From Sipunculus nudus (Eukaryota; Annelida; Sipuncula; Golfingiida; Sipunculidae): a DNA stretch of 64,000 bases. Below, piece after piece: positions 23,501 to 34,525 of this stretch. Location: positions 56,554,917 to 56,618,916 of the forward strand of contig CM049319.1 of assembly GCA_026874595.1 (NCBI GenBank). Direction: 5' to 3'. The position numbers were made by a program, and so were the translations under genes. Within the stretch, counting starts at the first letter, position 1. The number at the start of each line of letters is the position of its first letter. The notes below the pieces were generated by a model. It worked only from the letters and a program-made list of their open reading frames with translations, ran no database searches and was not told the DNA's origin.

Positions 23501-26500
23501 TTCAGACAGCCTTTCATAATCCAGTTCAATTATAATTATAAAATCTCTGCCAGTTGATGATTGGTTTACTTCAGCTTCTTTTGAGTGATTTGACTTTGTT
23601 TTTGCAATCATTCACCGGTCCAATATGTAATACTATAATACTGCAGTGTATCAATGTGTATTCTTAAGATGCTATACACGGTGCCAGTTTTCTGTAATAT
23701 TTACAGCATTTGCATGAAACCTTGCTTGCCAGCTCACAGTATTATTTGCAGAGCCACAAAAGCTGTTTAGTTTTCATGCTGTCCCCAGTTTGGACGATAT
23801 TGTATTTCTCTGTGGTTGCGTGTCCACACTGGTTGGTGTAAATCCTAACAAGCATGTTTTACTCAAAAATGAACTTCTAGTTTATAAAATCTCCCATGCT
23901 TTAATGACTGGAAAGGTTTCTTGCTATTAAACACTTGACAGAGAATAGTGTTAATCACAGAAATTGTGTTACCGTACAACTGAAGTTGAGAAAAAATCAA
24001 AATCTAGGAAAAGTGAGTCACAACATTGGTCAGTTGAGATAAGTGCACTTTTTCAAGACTGGAATGGATCCTTGCTGTGATACATTTGACTTAGAGTAGT
24101 GCATAATCTCAGAAAAATGAGTTACAACTTAAGTTGAGAAAAGTGCTATACTCAGAAAATTGCGTATAACATTGCTCATTTGAAAAAAAGTGCATAGTCT
24201 CAGTAAGGCGAGTTGTAATAAGTTGTTTCCATTGAGAAATGTGAATGATCTAAAGAAATGTTGCATTCTAATATTGGTCAGTTGAGAAAAGTGCATCATC
24301 TCAAAAAAGTTAGTACTGTTGTTGATCATTTTGACAAATGGTCTGTGGCTGTGAATTGCCCCTTGGTGGATATGGTTGAATAGTGTTGACACCAGATCTA
24401 ATGGTTTGATCATCCTCTTTCAATTTTCTTAGATCTAAAAGGTCTTGGCCTCTGTGATAAGTCGGTATTGTGATAAGATCAGTTCATATATGACTGATCA
24501 TAACAAATGTTTACCGGTAAGCTTTGTGATGTGTGCAGTGCACTAAACATTTTGGTGAATGATATTGTCTTGTAGGTGAGCTCTGATGTGAGACAGTGAT
24601 CCTAATTTTCAGAAAATATTAATGGTTATGTGCTCTGAAATCAGGGATCCTAGTTTCAGTTAAAGATCCCAGTGTCAATCAGGGATCCTAATATCAATCA
24701 GGGATCCTGGTGTCAATCAGGATCCCAGTATCAGTCAGGGATCCTAGTGTCAAGCAGGGTTCCTAGTGTCAATCTTGGATCCTAGTGTCAATCAGGGACC
24801 ATGGTGTCAATCAGGAACCATGGTGTCAATCAGGAAACTTAGTGTTAATCAGGGATCTGTATGTCAATAAGGTATCCTAGTGTCAATCAGTGATCCTTGT
24901 GTCAATCCAGAACCCTGATGTCAATCAGTGATCCTAGTGTCAATCAGGGATTCTAGTGTCAATCTGATCCTGGTGTCAGGACCCTGGTATCTTCAAGTGA
25001 CCCTGGCGTCAACCAGTGATCCTTGTGTCAATCAGTGATCCTAGTGTCAATCAGGGACCCCAGTTACACACACAGGCTAGTCACACAAAACTACTATCAT
25101 CTAGCTGGACTATTGGTTCCAAAGTGATTCACTCTTTACAATATAATCAAAGTTTGCCTTCAGTTTATTTTCTGCACATCGTGATCAGTTGCTGCACATT
25201 TAGCAGCACTTGGAACCTCGTGTCCTCAATTTTACCCAGTCGTTAGCAAATGATGGTGGTTTGCAGATTTTTGCAGCAGAATTAGTGATATTATGGTCCA
25301 AAAGTGCAAAATTTGCTAGACATATTCTCTAGGTTAATCCAATGTAAGATTTTGCATAAAACTGATTTGATTGAGAATTGATGATAATGCTAGGGCTCTT
25401 GTCTATTACATGACAGCCTTCTGGTCACCACTGCCACACTCATCAAACATCAGACTTCACTCTGTACAGTGCTCCCCACATGGCTGTAACCTTGACTACC
25501 TCATCTTATGCATGATTAAAGGTCATGATATGCAAATGAGATAATAGATGTTAGCGGTGGCTTTGGCCTTTTCATATTACTTACACTCTTTGAAGGATTA
25601 TTTAATATACACCTGCCTTACTTCATGAGGACTTGTCACATCCCCTGCCTCTTGCTTAGACGCCTGGCTGCCCGTGCAGTGCCACAACTGCATTTCCTGT
25701 CTTTTTTCCCCATGGATTTTCTCTTTCTTAGGGGTGTCAGAGTGCTGGCCTGTTTCATGTATCCCGTTTCTTCACGTGCAAGGTTACACATGTTCACATT
25801 TATATCCTGAGGAACAGGTGATATGTTTAGGATTCAAATATCCTCAACAACCATTTTTGGGAGTCCACTCCTAGGGTCTGATGCTTGCCCACAATATGTA
25901 TTCCTGATGTTTGTACTGAGAGACCTCGCGCCCTGATACCCCACTGATTCTGTTTCCTGTATATTATAGCGATTCATGCAATCACTATATGGCATATTTC
26001 AGAATTGAGGAGAAACCTAAGTCGCTCTCGCCCAGTAGAGAAAGGTTAGTAAAAGTATTTTGTTGTCTGTTCCACCTTGAGGTGCTTACATTTTCAGACT
26101 CCTTGAGCATATTCAGTACAACACTAAATGGCAGTCGAACTTTCTAACATAACATCCAATGAAATCCTTTGCTAAATCTCCTCAGAAACCTTAAATTAGG
26201 TCTTTGTGACCTGTAACCCATAACTTAAAACTAAAAACATCATTTGAGCACCCAGAAAGTCAGAGCAAAATTTGTAAAAGTTTTAACCTAGTCTTAGTCT
26301 TACTTGAAATAAAGACGAGTCATTGTAAAGCCTTCTCGGACATCAGCAGTTAGGTCATAGTGACATATATTCTGCAGTATATGAGAAAGAGTCTGATTTG
26401 AGTGCTCTGAAATGGGGACAGATTGTAACAGTTGGACCTACAAACTCCTGACTTAAAATCGAGGGAGGTCCCTTGGAAACCCAAGTTTACCGTGGCTTAA

Positions 26501-29500
26501 AGGTGCTAAAATAATATTATATCCCTATAACTTCATATAAGAAAGAACATTATTTGAGCACCAGAGTTAGTTGTTCACATATCATAAGAGTTAGACCTAG
26601 AAGCTTCTAATTTTGAAACTAGGGAGTTCTTCATAAAATCTTTTTGGAACCTGAAATAAGGTCACTGTAACTTGAATACTTTCTAGGGACCATGGGCAAA
26701 AGTGATCTTTGGAACTCTGGAACTGTAAAGTTTATTGAGTTGGAAATATTTTACATTAGATCATAACAAAAGTTATTAATGTATGCATGTCAAATGCAGC
26801 CTGAGCATGATGGCCTAAGGGCCACCTGCTTTCTTTGCTTGCAAATGGTGAATCCCCTCACAAACAAACCAACACAAAGGCATAGTTGAAAACATAAACT
26901 CCTTTTTAGAGGTTAAGAAACAGATATTTTATTACAAAGCACACATAATTGGCATTAGAAATTATAATAATTTGTAATATAAATTGTGAAATATTTAGAA
27001 ATTTAAAATATGGAAAAAAAACATGTAGGCAAACCTTGGTGGAACAGATTTTTAAAGTGAAAACAGGTGATGGACCTGGGTCTAGATTTACATGGTTTTA
27101 AAACGCTTTTATAACATGTTTACAAAAGGATACTAGAGGCGTAATGCATGAGTGGTAGAGAAAAAAAATCTGGGTAACTGTTATGATGGAAATATGATTG
27201 GTGAAGGACCCAGTGATCATGCATTCCATAGTCACTGCCCTGTGACCATGGATGTTTTCAGATTTACACACAACACATTAAGCTGATTTTAAAGGCTTTA
27301 CCAAAGCTGCTTAATGCTAAAACTGAAAAACTAATATAACATTTTAAAGTTATTATTGGGAGAGCAGGGATGGGGATTTGTTGAGGAATGTGTGATGCTT
27401 ATAACATCTAAGGTCACTGGTGAGGTATTTTGTGGCCTTCTGAAGTGGTGCTGATACTTGAATGATTTTCAGTGCTCAATGCTAGCTGTTACTCACAAAA
27501 TGATTATAAGCAATTAATTGACACTTTTGTTCTTGGATGCACTTGATAAATTGTAATGTGATGTTTTGTAATAGTCTCTCTAATATGCACTGTGTTCCTA
27601 CTTCTTTTGGTATCAAAGCATAGTTTATCCCAAACTCCCTTGGTGCCAGCTTACAGTGGTTGGTTTCATATTCACAAGGTTAGAATTTCGCAAATTTTTC
27701 TTTTGCTTTGTTACGTGAGGGTCCCTTTTTTGGAAACTCAGAATATCCTCAGATTATGAATAAATTAAATTTCTATATATATTAGCAAAAAGGTGTCAAC
27801 TGGACAGGGGCCCAGTGGATCATTGAACATCTAAAAATTTATGTTATATTCTGGCATATAATTTAAAATAAGGTTATAATTAAGATAGAAATCTTTGATC
27901 TATTATTATTTATAATATCACTTTATTTTTGTGATATTTTTTTCCAGTTTTGAAAGCCTTGTGAACAAGAAGTTGACCACAGTATGTTATGATAAAGGAT
28001 TGGTACAAATGTGAAATATTAGCGGAGTTTGTTTTACAGAGCTGTAAGTAATGCAAGAGAACTCGCTTTAAGGCAAGAAGTACAGCCAGAGATCTGTGTA
28101 ATAAGTGTGACCAGTCTAGCATTGGCTACTGTCCTCAAGCAGTAGTTTTACAATGAAGTCTTCACAGATCTCCTTTGTATTAACTGCTGCTCTTTATGTC
28201 AAGATTCTGCGGGTTCCACCATCAGGGCTTGAACAGTGCAAAGCGTTGTACGCAGACTGATGAGGGCATGGTATAACATTGCTACTGAGCCACATTGAGC
28301 AATATAACTCGGTAACTGATATGAACAAAAAATGCATGTACATAGATATTTGTCTCAGCCTGGGTATGATTGATTTTTGTGGTGAACAAGACTTGTGCTG
28401 CCACCTGTGAAGTATGACCATAGTTATAATCAGTAGAGTAAGGAGTCTATTTGAATGGCGATATAAACATGGTTTGGGAATACTTTAGCGTATGTGCTAG
28501 TTTACTTTTCTGAGTTAATAACCTTCCAAGATCCTTTGTAGTTTTGTTCTATATCTGGTAGTGATGGATGGAAAAAAAAGGTGGAGGGGTTGCAGGTATT
28601 TCATTGGTTAGAGGACCATGAATAAAATATTCATGCATGAAAGGTCACCCAAAGGTCAGTGATAGGTATATAATATCATTTATATTGCATATATTAATAT
28701 TTGTTCCTGTTCAATGATGGGAACAAATTTGATTTATTTATAAAATTATTTGTTTTATTTGAAATACTGCATTGTCATCATACTACATACGTTTATGTAT
28801 ACAGAATATATTTTGATAAATTTGTTTTCTCTTCTCTCTAGGGCATGTTTATTATTTATTCACATATGCATACTTAAAAAAGCATATGTACTGCTTTGCA
28901 AAGACCTATCAGTAAGATCTATCTCATTTATGTATATATTTTTTGTGATATTTGTTTTCTATTCTCTCTATTGCACATGTTCAGTATGTATTGTTATATG
29001 CATATTAAACATTGTGCTTGTGATATAGTTGCAAATCCATATTTAATACATTATTAGTCACATTTGCCACAACACATTTTCCTTAATCATGGACATACCA
29101 GTAACAGCATATGAAATAATAAATTTAATATTTTTGAAGTTCGTCATTTAAAAATATATAGAAAAAAAATTATTTGATCATTGGCGGGTAACAAGTGGTA
29201 AAAAGTGTTTATGAAAACTTTTAACTGTCATTGGTTTTTGAGTTTGCATGAGATTTTATTTCACCATATTTGCGAATGGGAAGTGAACATGAATATGAAA
29301 CACTTGGGAATAAGATGCCCCATCAACTAAGATGAACCAGAGGAGATGATGAATCTGCATAAGTGGGTTATAAAACCTCAGAAGACATGGCTCATTAATC
29401 AGTAACTTAGTCTGTCCATGGTTATGAAAGCAACCCATGCCAACACGCATTATTTATTGTAAAAACTGCGGTAATCACCGGGGATGTATCGACTGTGACA

Positions 29501-29998
29501 CAGGTCAACAGAAATGAAAGGGGTAATGTGGGATTTATTTATTTCATCATAAGTACAACTACCACTGTCTTCAGATTGTACAGGTCCTGGTGCAAGCATG
29601 AAAATGTAACCATCATGAAATGTTTAAAATGAACTAATTGTGAAATAAAAGCCTCACAAATATAAAGGCAACCCCAGTATGTGTTTTATATTACAACAGT
29701 GTGTCCAGCCCATGATAGCCATCTCTACTATTTTGGGGTTTTATGGGAACACATTTCTACTAATTTGTTCTCATTTTTCAGTAATGTCTGAATAAACCAG
29801 CTAATTTTGATTCTTTTTTTACATGATGATCAACAGGCAACCCCAGTCCCAACGCAACCCTAAGAGAAGTCATCACTGGTCTTTACTTTGCATTTTGTAT
29901 TTTCATTGGTATATGCTTTTTTTAATTTATTTACCTTTAATTTCAGATCCAGGTCCAGGGGAAGTGACAGAGGGAGTCCATCCAAGAGCGGTAACTAA
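17327..29998 (+). CDS. SRSF7: SRSF7-like serine/arginine-rich splicing factor, copy 2 (six coding exons)
   Basis: Second, same-strand SR protein gene. Coding exons are 17327-17538, 18038-18238, 21263-21379, 23254-23295, 26003-26044 and 29947-29998; joined they give 221 residues, close to vertebrate SRSF7. RRM with RNP2 KVYVGDL (13-19) and RNP1 GFAFIEF (49-55); CCHC knuckle C115, C118, H123, C128; RS tail from residue 135. The first two introns sit at the same places and phase as in copy 1, so the genes are paralogues. Every coding junction falls after the second base of a codon, so RS exons can be skipped or added without changing frame. Two consecutive 42-nt exons with nearly the same 3' half are unique to this copy. 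ATG is six bases behind the acceptor, implying an upstream non-coding exon. The intron at 18239-21262 holds the matching poison exon. Likely nuclear, working in pre-mRNA splicing and mRNA export. Confidence 0.93.
18038..18238 (+). CDS. SRSF7: SRSF7-like copy 2, coding exon 2 (end of RRM, zinc knuckle)
   Basis: Acceptor TTGACAG ends at 18037 and donor GTCAGT is at 18239. The linker is longer and more Gly/Arg-rich ([15 protein letters not shown]) than in copy 1; the knuckle [14 protein letters not shown] is identical. Confidence 0.94.
19020..19397 (+). other. Putative poison cassette exon of SRSF7-like copy 2
   Basis: Acceptor TGCTTTGCAG ends at 19019, in a 25-base block identical to that around the copy 1 poison exon. 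Entered from exon 2, the frame stops at TGA 19069-19071. A strong donor GTAAGT at 19398 closes a 378-nt exon whose base composition is visibly less AT-rich than the flanking intron. Inclusion would truncate the protein after the zinc knuckle and trigger nonsense-mediated decay. The location matches the regulated cassette exon known in vertebrate SRSF7; actual use is inferred. Confidence 0.65.
19562..19576. repeat. G15 homopolymer
   Basis: Fifteen consecutive G in the intron just after the putative poison exon. A G-quadruplex is possible. Confidence 0.95.
21263..21379 (+). CDS. SRSF7: SRSF7-like copy 2, coding exon 3 (RS domain)
   Basis: Acceptor TTTTGCAG ends at 21262; donor GTAAGG at 21380. 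In phase with exon 2 it codes almost pure Arg/Ser dipeptides with a [11 protein letters not shown] centre, and is 18 nt longer than its counterpart in copy 1. Confidence 0.93.
23254..23295 (+). CDS. SRSF7: SRSF7-like copy 2, 42-nt RS exon a
   Basis: Acceptor TTGTAG ends at 23253; donor GTCAGT at 23296. It codes (R)[13 protein letters not shown](R). The phase matches both neighbours. Its last 11 bases AGTAGAGAAAG recur at the end of the next exon, a sign of exon duplication. Confidence 0.82.
23940..24330. repeat. Irregular tandem repeat of about 60 bp
   Basis: Repeated variants of 'ttgGTCAGTTGAGAAAAGTGCAt..tCTCAgaaaa.tgagT.acaac' follow one another in the intron between the two 42-nt exons. 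The repeats are diverged and of unequal length. Confidence 0.6.
24640..25065. repeat. Minisatellite, unit about 19 bp, roughly 20 copies
   Basis: The unit is close to GTGTCAATCAGGGATCCTA, with many substitutions and small deletions. It lies in the intron between RS exon a and RS exon b of SRSF7-like copy 2. Confidence 0.92.
26003..26044 (+). CDS. SRSF7: SRSF7-like copy 2, 42-nt RS exon b
   Basis: Acceptor ATTTCAG ends at 26002; donor GTTAGT at 26045. It codes (R)[13 protein letters not shown](R). It has the same length and phase and the same closing SPSRER as exon a, so the two may be alternatives or may be used in series. Confidence 0.8.
29947..29998 (+). CDS. SRSF7: SRSF7-like copy 2, last coding exon
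   Basis: Acceptor TTTCAG ends at 29946. It codes [17 protein letters not shown] and stops at TAA 29996-29998. The GSDRGSP motif is shared with the last exon of copy 1. Confidence 0.92.
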
Positions 29999-30621
29999 CC
30001 ACATAGAAGAACACAGTGCACAGAGGTTGAAAATGTTGGGGGAGTCCATAAAGTATACTACACCCTAGATTTTTCTGTAGATTTGTGCACAGGATGGTAT
30101 CCACCCATGTGACCAAGAATATAACATGAAGTGGCAGCTGTACGAAATGAGAGAACGAATATCGTTATACAGTGTGGCTGACACATTGTGGCAGCATGTT
30201 TTAATTGTATGTTTTTTTTTTTCATTGTCTTCTCCAACAAAATGCTGTGTCCATTCAGATTCGATTCAATTTTCAGTCCAAATTATCTTGAGGTAATATT
30301 GCTGTCAGTCATTGTGGAAGTGTTGTTGTAATATTATGCTGACTGCTGCCTATTACAACAGTCCACCTGGTTTAAAATATCACGTTAAAATAGATAAGTC
30401 TCCCTTGTTCATTTTTGTCACTGTAATTAGATGAAGTGCTGCCTATAATCCTGTACTATATCTAACCTGGTCATATAACCAGTGGTAATATTCATTAGTA
30501 TTTGTAGTAATTGGGTATCCTACCCCATAGTAAGTGTACCACAGTTAATCTAGTATCAGATGCCCCATGTATTAATCAGCATACCCTGCTATCAGTTCTT
30601 AAAATAAAAAAAAGTCATTTA

Positions 30622-30782
30622 TACAGTGAAACCTGTGTAAAAGGACTGGCCAATTGTAGTTTTCATTCACAGGTGGTCTTATTAGACAGGTTAGTTTTAA
30701 GCAAATAAATTATGTAAATGAATTTGAATAACTCAAGGGTGGTCTTAATAGACAGGTGGTGTTTAAAACAGGTTCCACTGTA
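30622..30782. mobile_element. Small inverted-repeat element (MITE-like)
   Basis: The ends TACAGTGAAACCTGT and ACAGGTTCCACTGTA form an imperfect 15-bp inverted repeat around a 160-bp body with two direct copies of 'GGTGGTCTTAwTAGACAGGT'. It is inside the likely 3' UTR of copy 2. Its superfamily is not decided. Confidence 0.45.
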
Positions 30783-31832
30783 TTTGTTGTTGTACCATTG
30801 ACTTCTTGCAGTTTGTGTTAGTCTTTGATGGAATTGTTTATGTAGCTTTGAAGAGTATATTTTGTGAAATAGCTATATGACCACTTCTCCTTAGTCTTAT
30901 TTCCTGATACATGCATTTATAACTAACTTTAAAATGCTGTCAGCATACTAACGAACAAAATTTTTGTGATTAATTTTATTGGTTGAAATTTTGGTAAAGC
31001 TACTGAGTACACTACACCCTGTGTTGCAGACAATCATGCATTTTCTTAAGGGTTAGTTCTTTAGCATAAACCTGACCAAACTCATATGAAATGGAGCTTA
31101 TATTTGTGTTTGTTCATCAGTATATCAACAGAGAGTTAGTTTATGATGGTCAGTAACAGATGTTGAATTGTAAGATTTTGATCACAGTTATCATTTGTGA
31201 ACCTCTTTTTCCATCACATTGTGGACTTTGGTGACACTGGTAAAAAAAGGTTCCCATTACTGCCGTGTGGGCTGTATATACATCTCTGTCAGCTGTGTTG
31301 TAATCCCAATGATAAATATTTTACACTTTTATGTATCCAGACTACATGTACATTTATATCTACTGGTATCACAGGTTGCTTGTCTACTAAAGATCCAGTT
31401 TCCATCGCTGTTAATCTGTTAATTCAGATTCTACGCATTTCCATCTCAATTATGCCAATTTAGGTGCTTTCCATAACTGATGACCCAGATTCTACACATT
31501 ATCATTACACTATGCTGTCTATAAAACTTGCTTCTCAGAACAGTACATGCAACACAGAATGTTCTTGTATTTCCATCGCAATTTACTGCTAAAGTTTGCT
31601 AATGCAGACACAGGCACACCCATCATAGCTAACCACTACTGCTGTGTTTTTCCATGACCATGCTGATATTTAGATGTGTTGCTTATGATAGAGGTTGGTG
31701 TACTGGTATTGTGTATATATTGGAAGTTTTTTATTTTTGGAAATAAGTCAGTAGGTAACTAAGTTTTCAGCCTGATCCTTGGTCATGTAACCAAGTCTAC
31801 ATACATGAAATTGCACCTGTAAAAAAAGAATG

Positions 31833-31838
31833 AATAAA
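31833..31838 (+). terminator. Candidate distal polyadenylation signal for SRSF7-like copy 2
   Basis: AATAAA preceded by an A-run and followed by TTTTTAAC-type T-rich sequence, about 1.8 kb after the stop. The alternative is AATAAA at 30704. Confidence 0.3.
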
Positions 31839-32256
31839 CAGTCAGTCAAATTGTATTTTTAACTTTGAGTTTTGCTTAAATGTTAGACTGCATGTCAGTG
31901 GTAATAAAGTGATCAATTTTCAAAGAAGTGTGATTGACTTTGGTGTGAAAGGATAATGTTGCTACTATATTACCTTGTACTACATCTATATAATTCTGGA
32001 AAAGGGGCACACTTTATAATAAGTCAGACATTTTAATTTTGGAATGTGGATAGGCTTAAGGTTACACCGACACATCAATTTTCCCTCTTTATAATGTTTA
32101 ACTTATCTGCATATTGCTCATATACAGACTGAGATTTTTGTCATTCCTGTTTCAGTTCCAGGTCGCAAGTCTCCCGCTCTATCTATTTTTGGCCAGAAAA
32201 TGCTACCATGTGTACCTCGATTTCGAGTTATAATGCAGTTCATATGGACGCCACCA

Positions 32257-32268
32257 GGTGGCGCCACC
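32257..32268. promoter_or_regulatory. Isolated GGTGGCGCCACC with CTCF-like flank
   Basis: The palindrome is preceded by GCCACCA, so 32251-32264 reads CCACCAGGTGGCGC, a full match to the vertebrate CTCF consensus CCASYAGRKGGCRS. It lies between SRSF7-like copy 2 and the repeat cluster, outside any repeat unit I can define. Binding is inferred. Confidence 0.3.
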
Positions 32269-32546
32269 GGCTGGTGCTGTGGCCACGAAAATCAGTCCCT
32301 CTGTCGGCCAACCTCTGGCTCTCTATTTAAGCGTTCTTAAACAACCAGACCTTTTCTATCAAATAGGTCATTATTTATGCTCATCCCTAAAATACAGTCC
32401 CCTTCCTTGCCATTTTTACTTTACGCGAGATGCACCCAGTGACCCCGGTCCTGCCCTTTAGCCCCGGCCTGTCAATTAGGTCCACACGTTTGCCAGGCAT
32501 GCAATATGGCGGTGTAACCTTGTGCTGTGATAAACTTGTAAAGGGT

Positions 32547-32562
32547 GGGGGGGGGGGGGGGG
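32547..32562. repeat. G16 homopolymer
   Basis: Sixteen consecutive G, just before the first HINE-B-type sequence. Confidence 0.95.
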
Positions 32563-32569
32563 ATAGGGC

Positions 32570-33658
32570 TTGAATAAGTGGATGCCCTATAGTCTGTCTG
32601 TCCAGCCAAGTATTTGTTTCTGGATGATAACTCTAGTTCGGATTGACATATGGATTACAAACATAACATATAACGATATATATGGCCCAACACTAAAGCA
32701 AGAACCCTATTGATTTGGGGGGTCAAAGGACCCCCCATATTTAAAAAATTTTGGGGATGCAGTTTAGCCAAGCTTTTCATCCCAGACCTTTTCAGCATAC
32801 AGAGATCAATTGAAAGGTGTCCCATGTCGATTTTAGGGTCCAAAGGTCAAGGTAACAGGAGCCATCTGTCCACTAATTCAATTCTGGATGACAACTCCCA
32901 GTTGGGATTGACATGGATTTCAAACTTTATTTATAGATGACCTACCTATGGATTTTTGGATCATGATCATCAGAGATCAAGGTCACTGGAATTTGTGGTC
33001 AAGTCCGAATTATTAAATTAGATCCCTGCTTGAATTAGCATGTACCCTAGCTATAGTTATTAACCTGTCCGGCCACAGATTTATGTCCTAATGATAACTC
33101 TCCAGTTTGGTTTGACATTTGGATTTCAAACTTAAAGGGGCCCAATCAGGAGATGCCCTGACTGACTTGGCCCAAAAAATGTAATACATGTTTCTGCTGG
33201 CTGAAAAACTGCATGTTGCCCTTCTTAATTGGATCTCCGGTCAGGAGGCTTTGTTATGGTAAACAGACTGTGTTTACCAACAAGTAGAGCTATAACATGT
33301 TGTTAAACAGCCGTATGCAAGGAAATGAGACCGTGTGCTGGGATGGTTTTGCATGGAAACATTTGTATAAAATAAAACTGAACTGATAGTGTGAAAGAAC
33401 AGGCATAATTTAGCTCCTTATTATGTCCCTTTAAATTAAATATTGCCCTCCTCTAAAGCAAGAACTCTATTGATCTGGGCGTCAAGGGAAGCTTTTCATC
33501 CAAGACCTTCCTTTCTGCACATGGCACACTTTCAAATAAGGGAAGATCTCTTTCAATTTTATTGATTTTGGGGTCACAAGGTCAATGGGCCATCTGATTC
33601 CATATTTTTTTTTCAGATGATAGCTCTAGTTTGAATTTACATATGGATTTCAAACTTA
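32570..33658 (+). mobile_element. HINE family B body with tandem units
   Basis: It repeats the phrase 'gATGATAaCTCtAGTTtGgaTTgACATaTGGATTtCAAACtT', with 'aCTaAAGcAAGAaccCTATTGAT' and 'gGTCAAAGGtCAAGG', several times. The same phrases occur at 47380-48165 and, inverted, at 60445-61166. No open frame is conserved. It runs up to the start of a family A element at 33659. Confidence 0.6.
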
Positions 33659-33931
33659 TTTTTAGCTCAGCTGACTTTTAAGTCATCTGAGCTATAGTCA
33701 TGGTCCTTTGTTTGACGTCCGTCCGTTAACAGGGCACATTTTGAAACCGTTGGACCTAGGAATCCAAAAATTTGCATACAGTTAGATGTTCCCAAAATCT
33801 CCTACAATACCAAAAAAATTGGTTCACTAGGACCTTGTTCCTTCGAGATATTGAGGAAAAACCTGTGTTTTCCATAAAAAAGCCATTGTTTCACACTAGG
33901 CTGCCTAATATCAAAACCATTGATCTGGTTT
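33659..33931 (+). mobile_element. HINE family A, left fragment (outer level)
   Basis: It starts TTTTTAGCTCAGCTGACTTTTAAGTCATCTGAGCT and breaks off after 'tcaaaaccattgatctgg', where another element of the same family begins. Its right part cannot be placed with certainty. Confidence 0.65.
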
Positions 33932-34525
33932 TTTTTAGCGCAGCTGACTATACACCACCTGAGCTATGGTTGTGGTCCTTCGTCCGTCCTTCCAGCAAGC
34001 TGTTCGTTAACAGGGCACGTTTTAAAATGTTGGACCTACGAATCCAAAATTTTGCATACAGTTCGACGTCCCCAAAATCTCCTACCATACTAAAAACTTG
34101 GTCAATTAGACTTCGTTCCTCCGAGATATTAAGGAAAACCCTCCAGTTTCCATTAAAAACCTATTGTTACAATTCAAGACTTTTTTTTCAAAACCACTGA
34201 TCTGTATTTGATCATAGTAAATATTCATATTCTAACATACATTTTTCCTACGTACATACAAAAAAATTAGGTCAGTATTGAGTTATTTGTTTAAGTTATG
34301 GGCCCAAACAAAATGCACCTTGTAAGAAACTGGGAAATTTATATAATCTCTTAACATAAGAATTGCTGATGCTAGGGACTTTTTCTGGGGAATATCTTAA
34401 TTTAATCAAGATTCAATTGTATACCAAAAATTAGATCTGAATTTTGCAATTTATCTAAGTTATTAATTAGCATTAATATAAAGTCAGTAACTTAAATTTT
34501 ACCAAACTTTGCCACGGCATGTTTT
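33932..34525 (+). mobile_element. HINE family A, left part of the level-1 element
   Basis: It starts TTTTTAGCGCAGCTGACTAT and ends at '..ccacggcatg', exactly where the next copy starts. Its continuation 'cctgtaagaactgg' is found at 40567, after that copy ends. The uninterrupted relative at 11788-11812 reads 'ggcacgttttttt-cctgtaagtactg'. Confidence 0.75.

Larger units (their letters stand above)
29999..31850 (+). other. Probable 3' UTR of SRSF7-like copy 2
   Basis: Non-coding sequence after the stop. Possible polyadenylation signals are AATAAA at 30704-30709 (inside a small inverted-repeat element) and at 31833-31838. The end cannot be decided from the sequence alone. Confidence 0.4.

Noticed and set aside
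24129-24413. 94-codon frame on the - strand
   Set aside because: It lies in the irregular 60-bp tandem array and owes its openness to the repeated unit.
24640-25065. Regular short repeats resembling a CRISPR array
   Set aside because: The units are directly adjacent without unique spacers, and the genome is eukaryotic.
28194-28421. Possible reversed tRNA B box (GTTCAAGCCC) as a SINE on the - strand
   Set aside because: No A box at the right distance and no SINE body could be recognised.
29836-29895. Arg/Ser/Gln-rich stretch after CAACAG just before the last exon of copy 2
   Set aside because: It is in phase and suggestive, but has no convincing donor before the frame runs into non-RS sequence.
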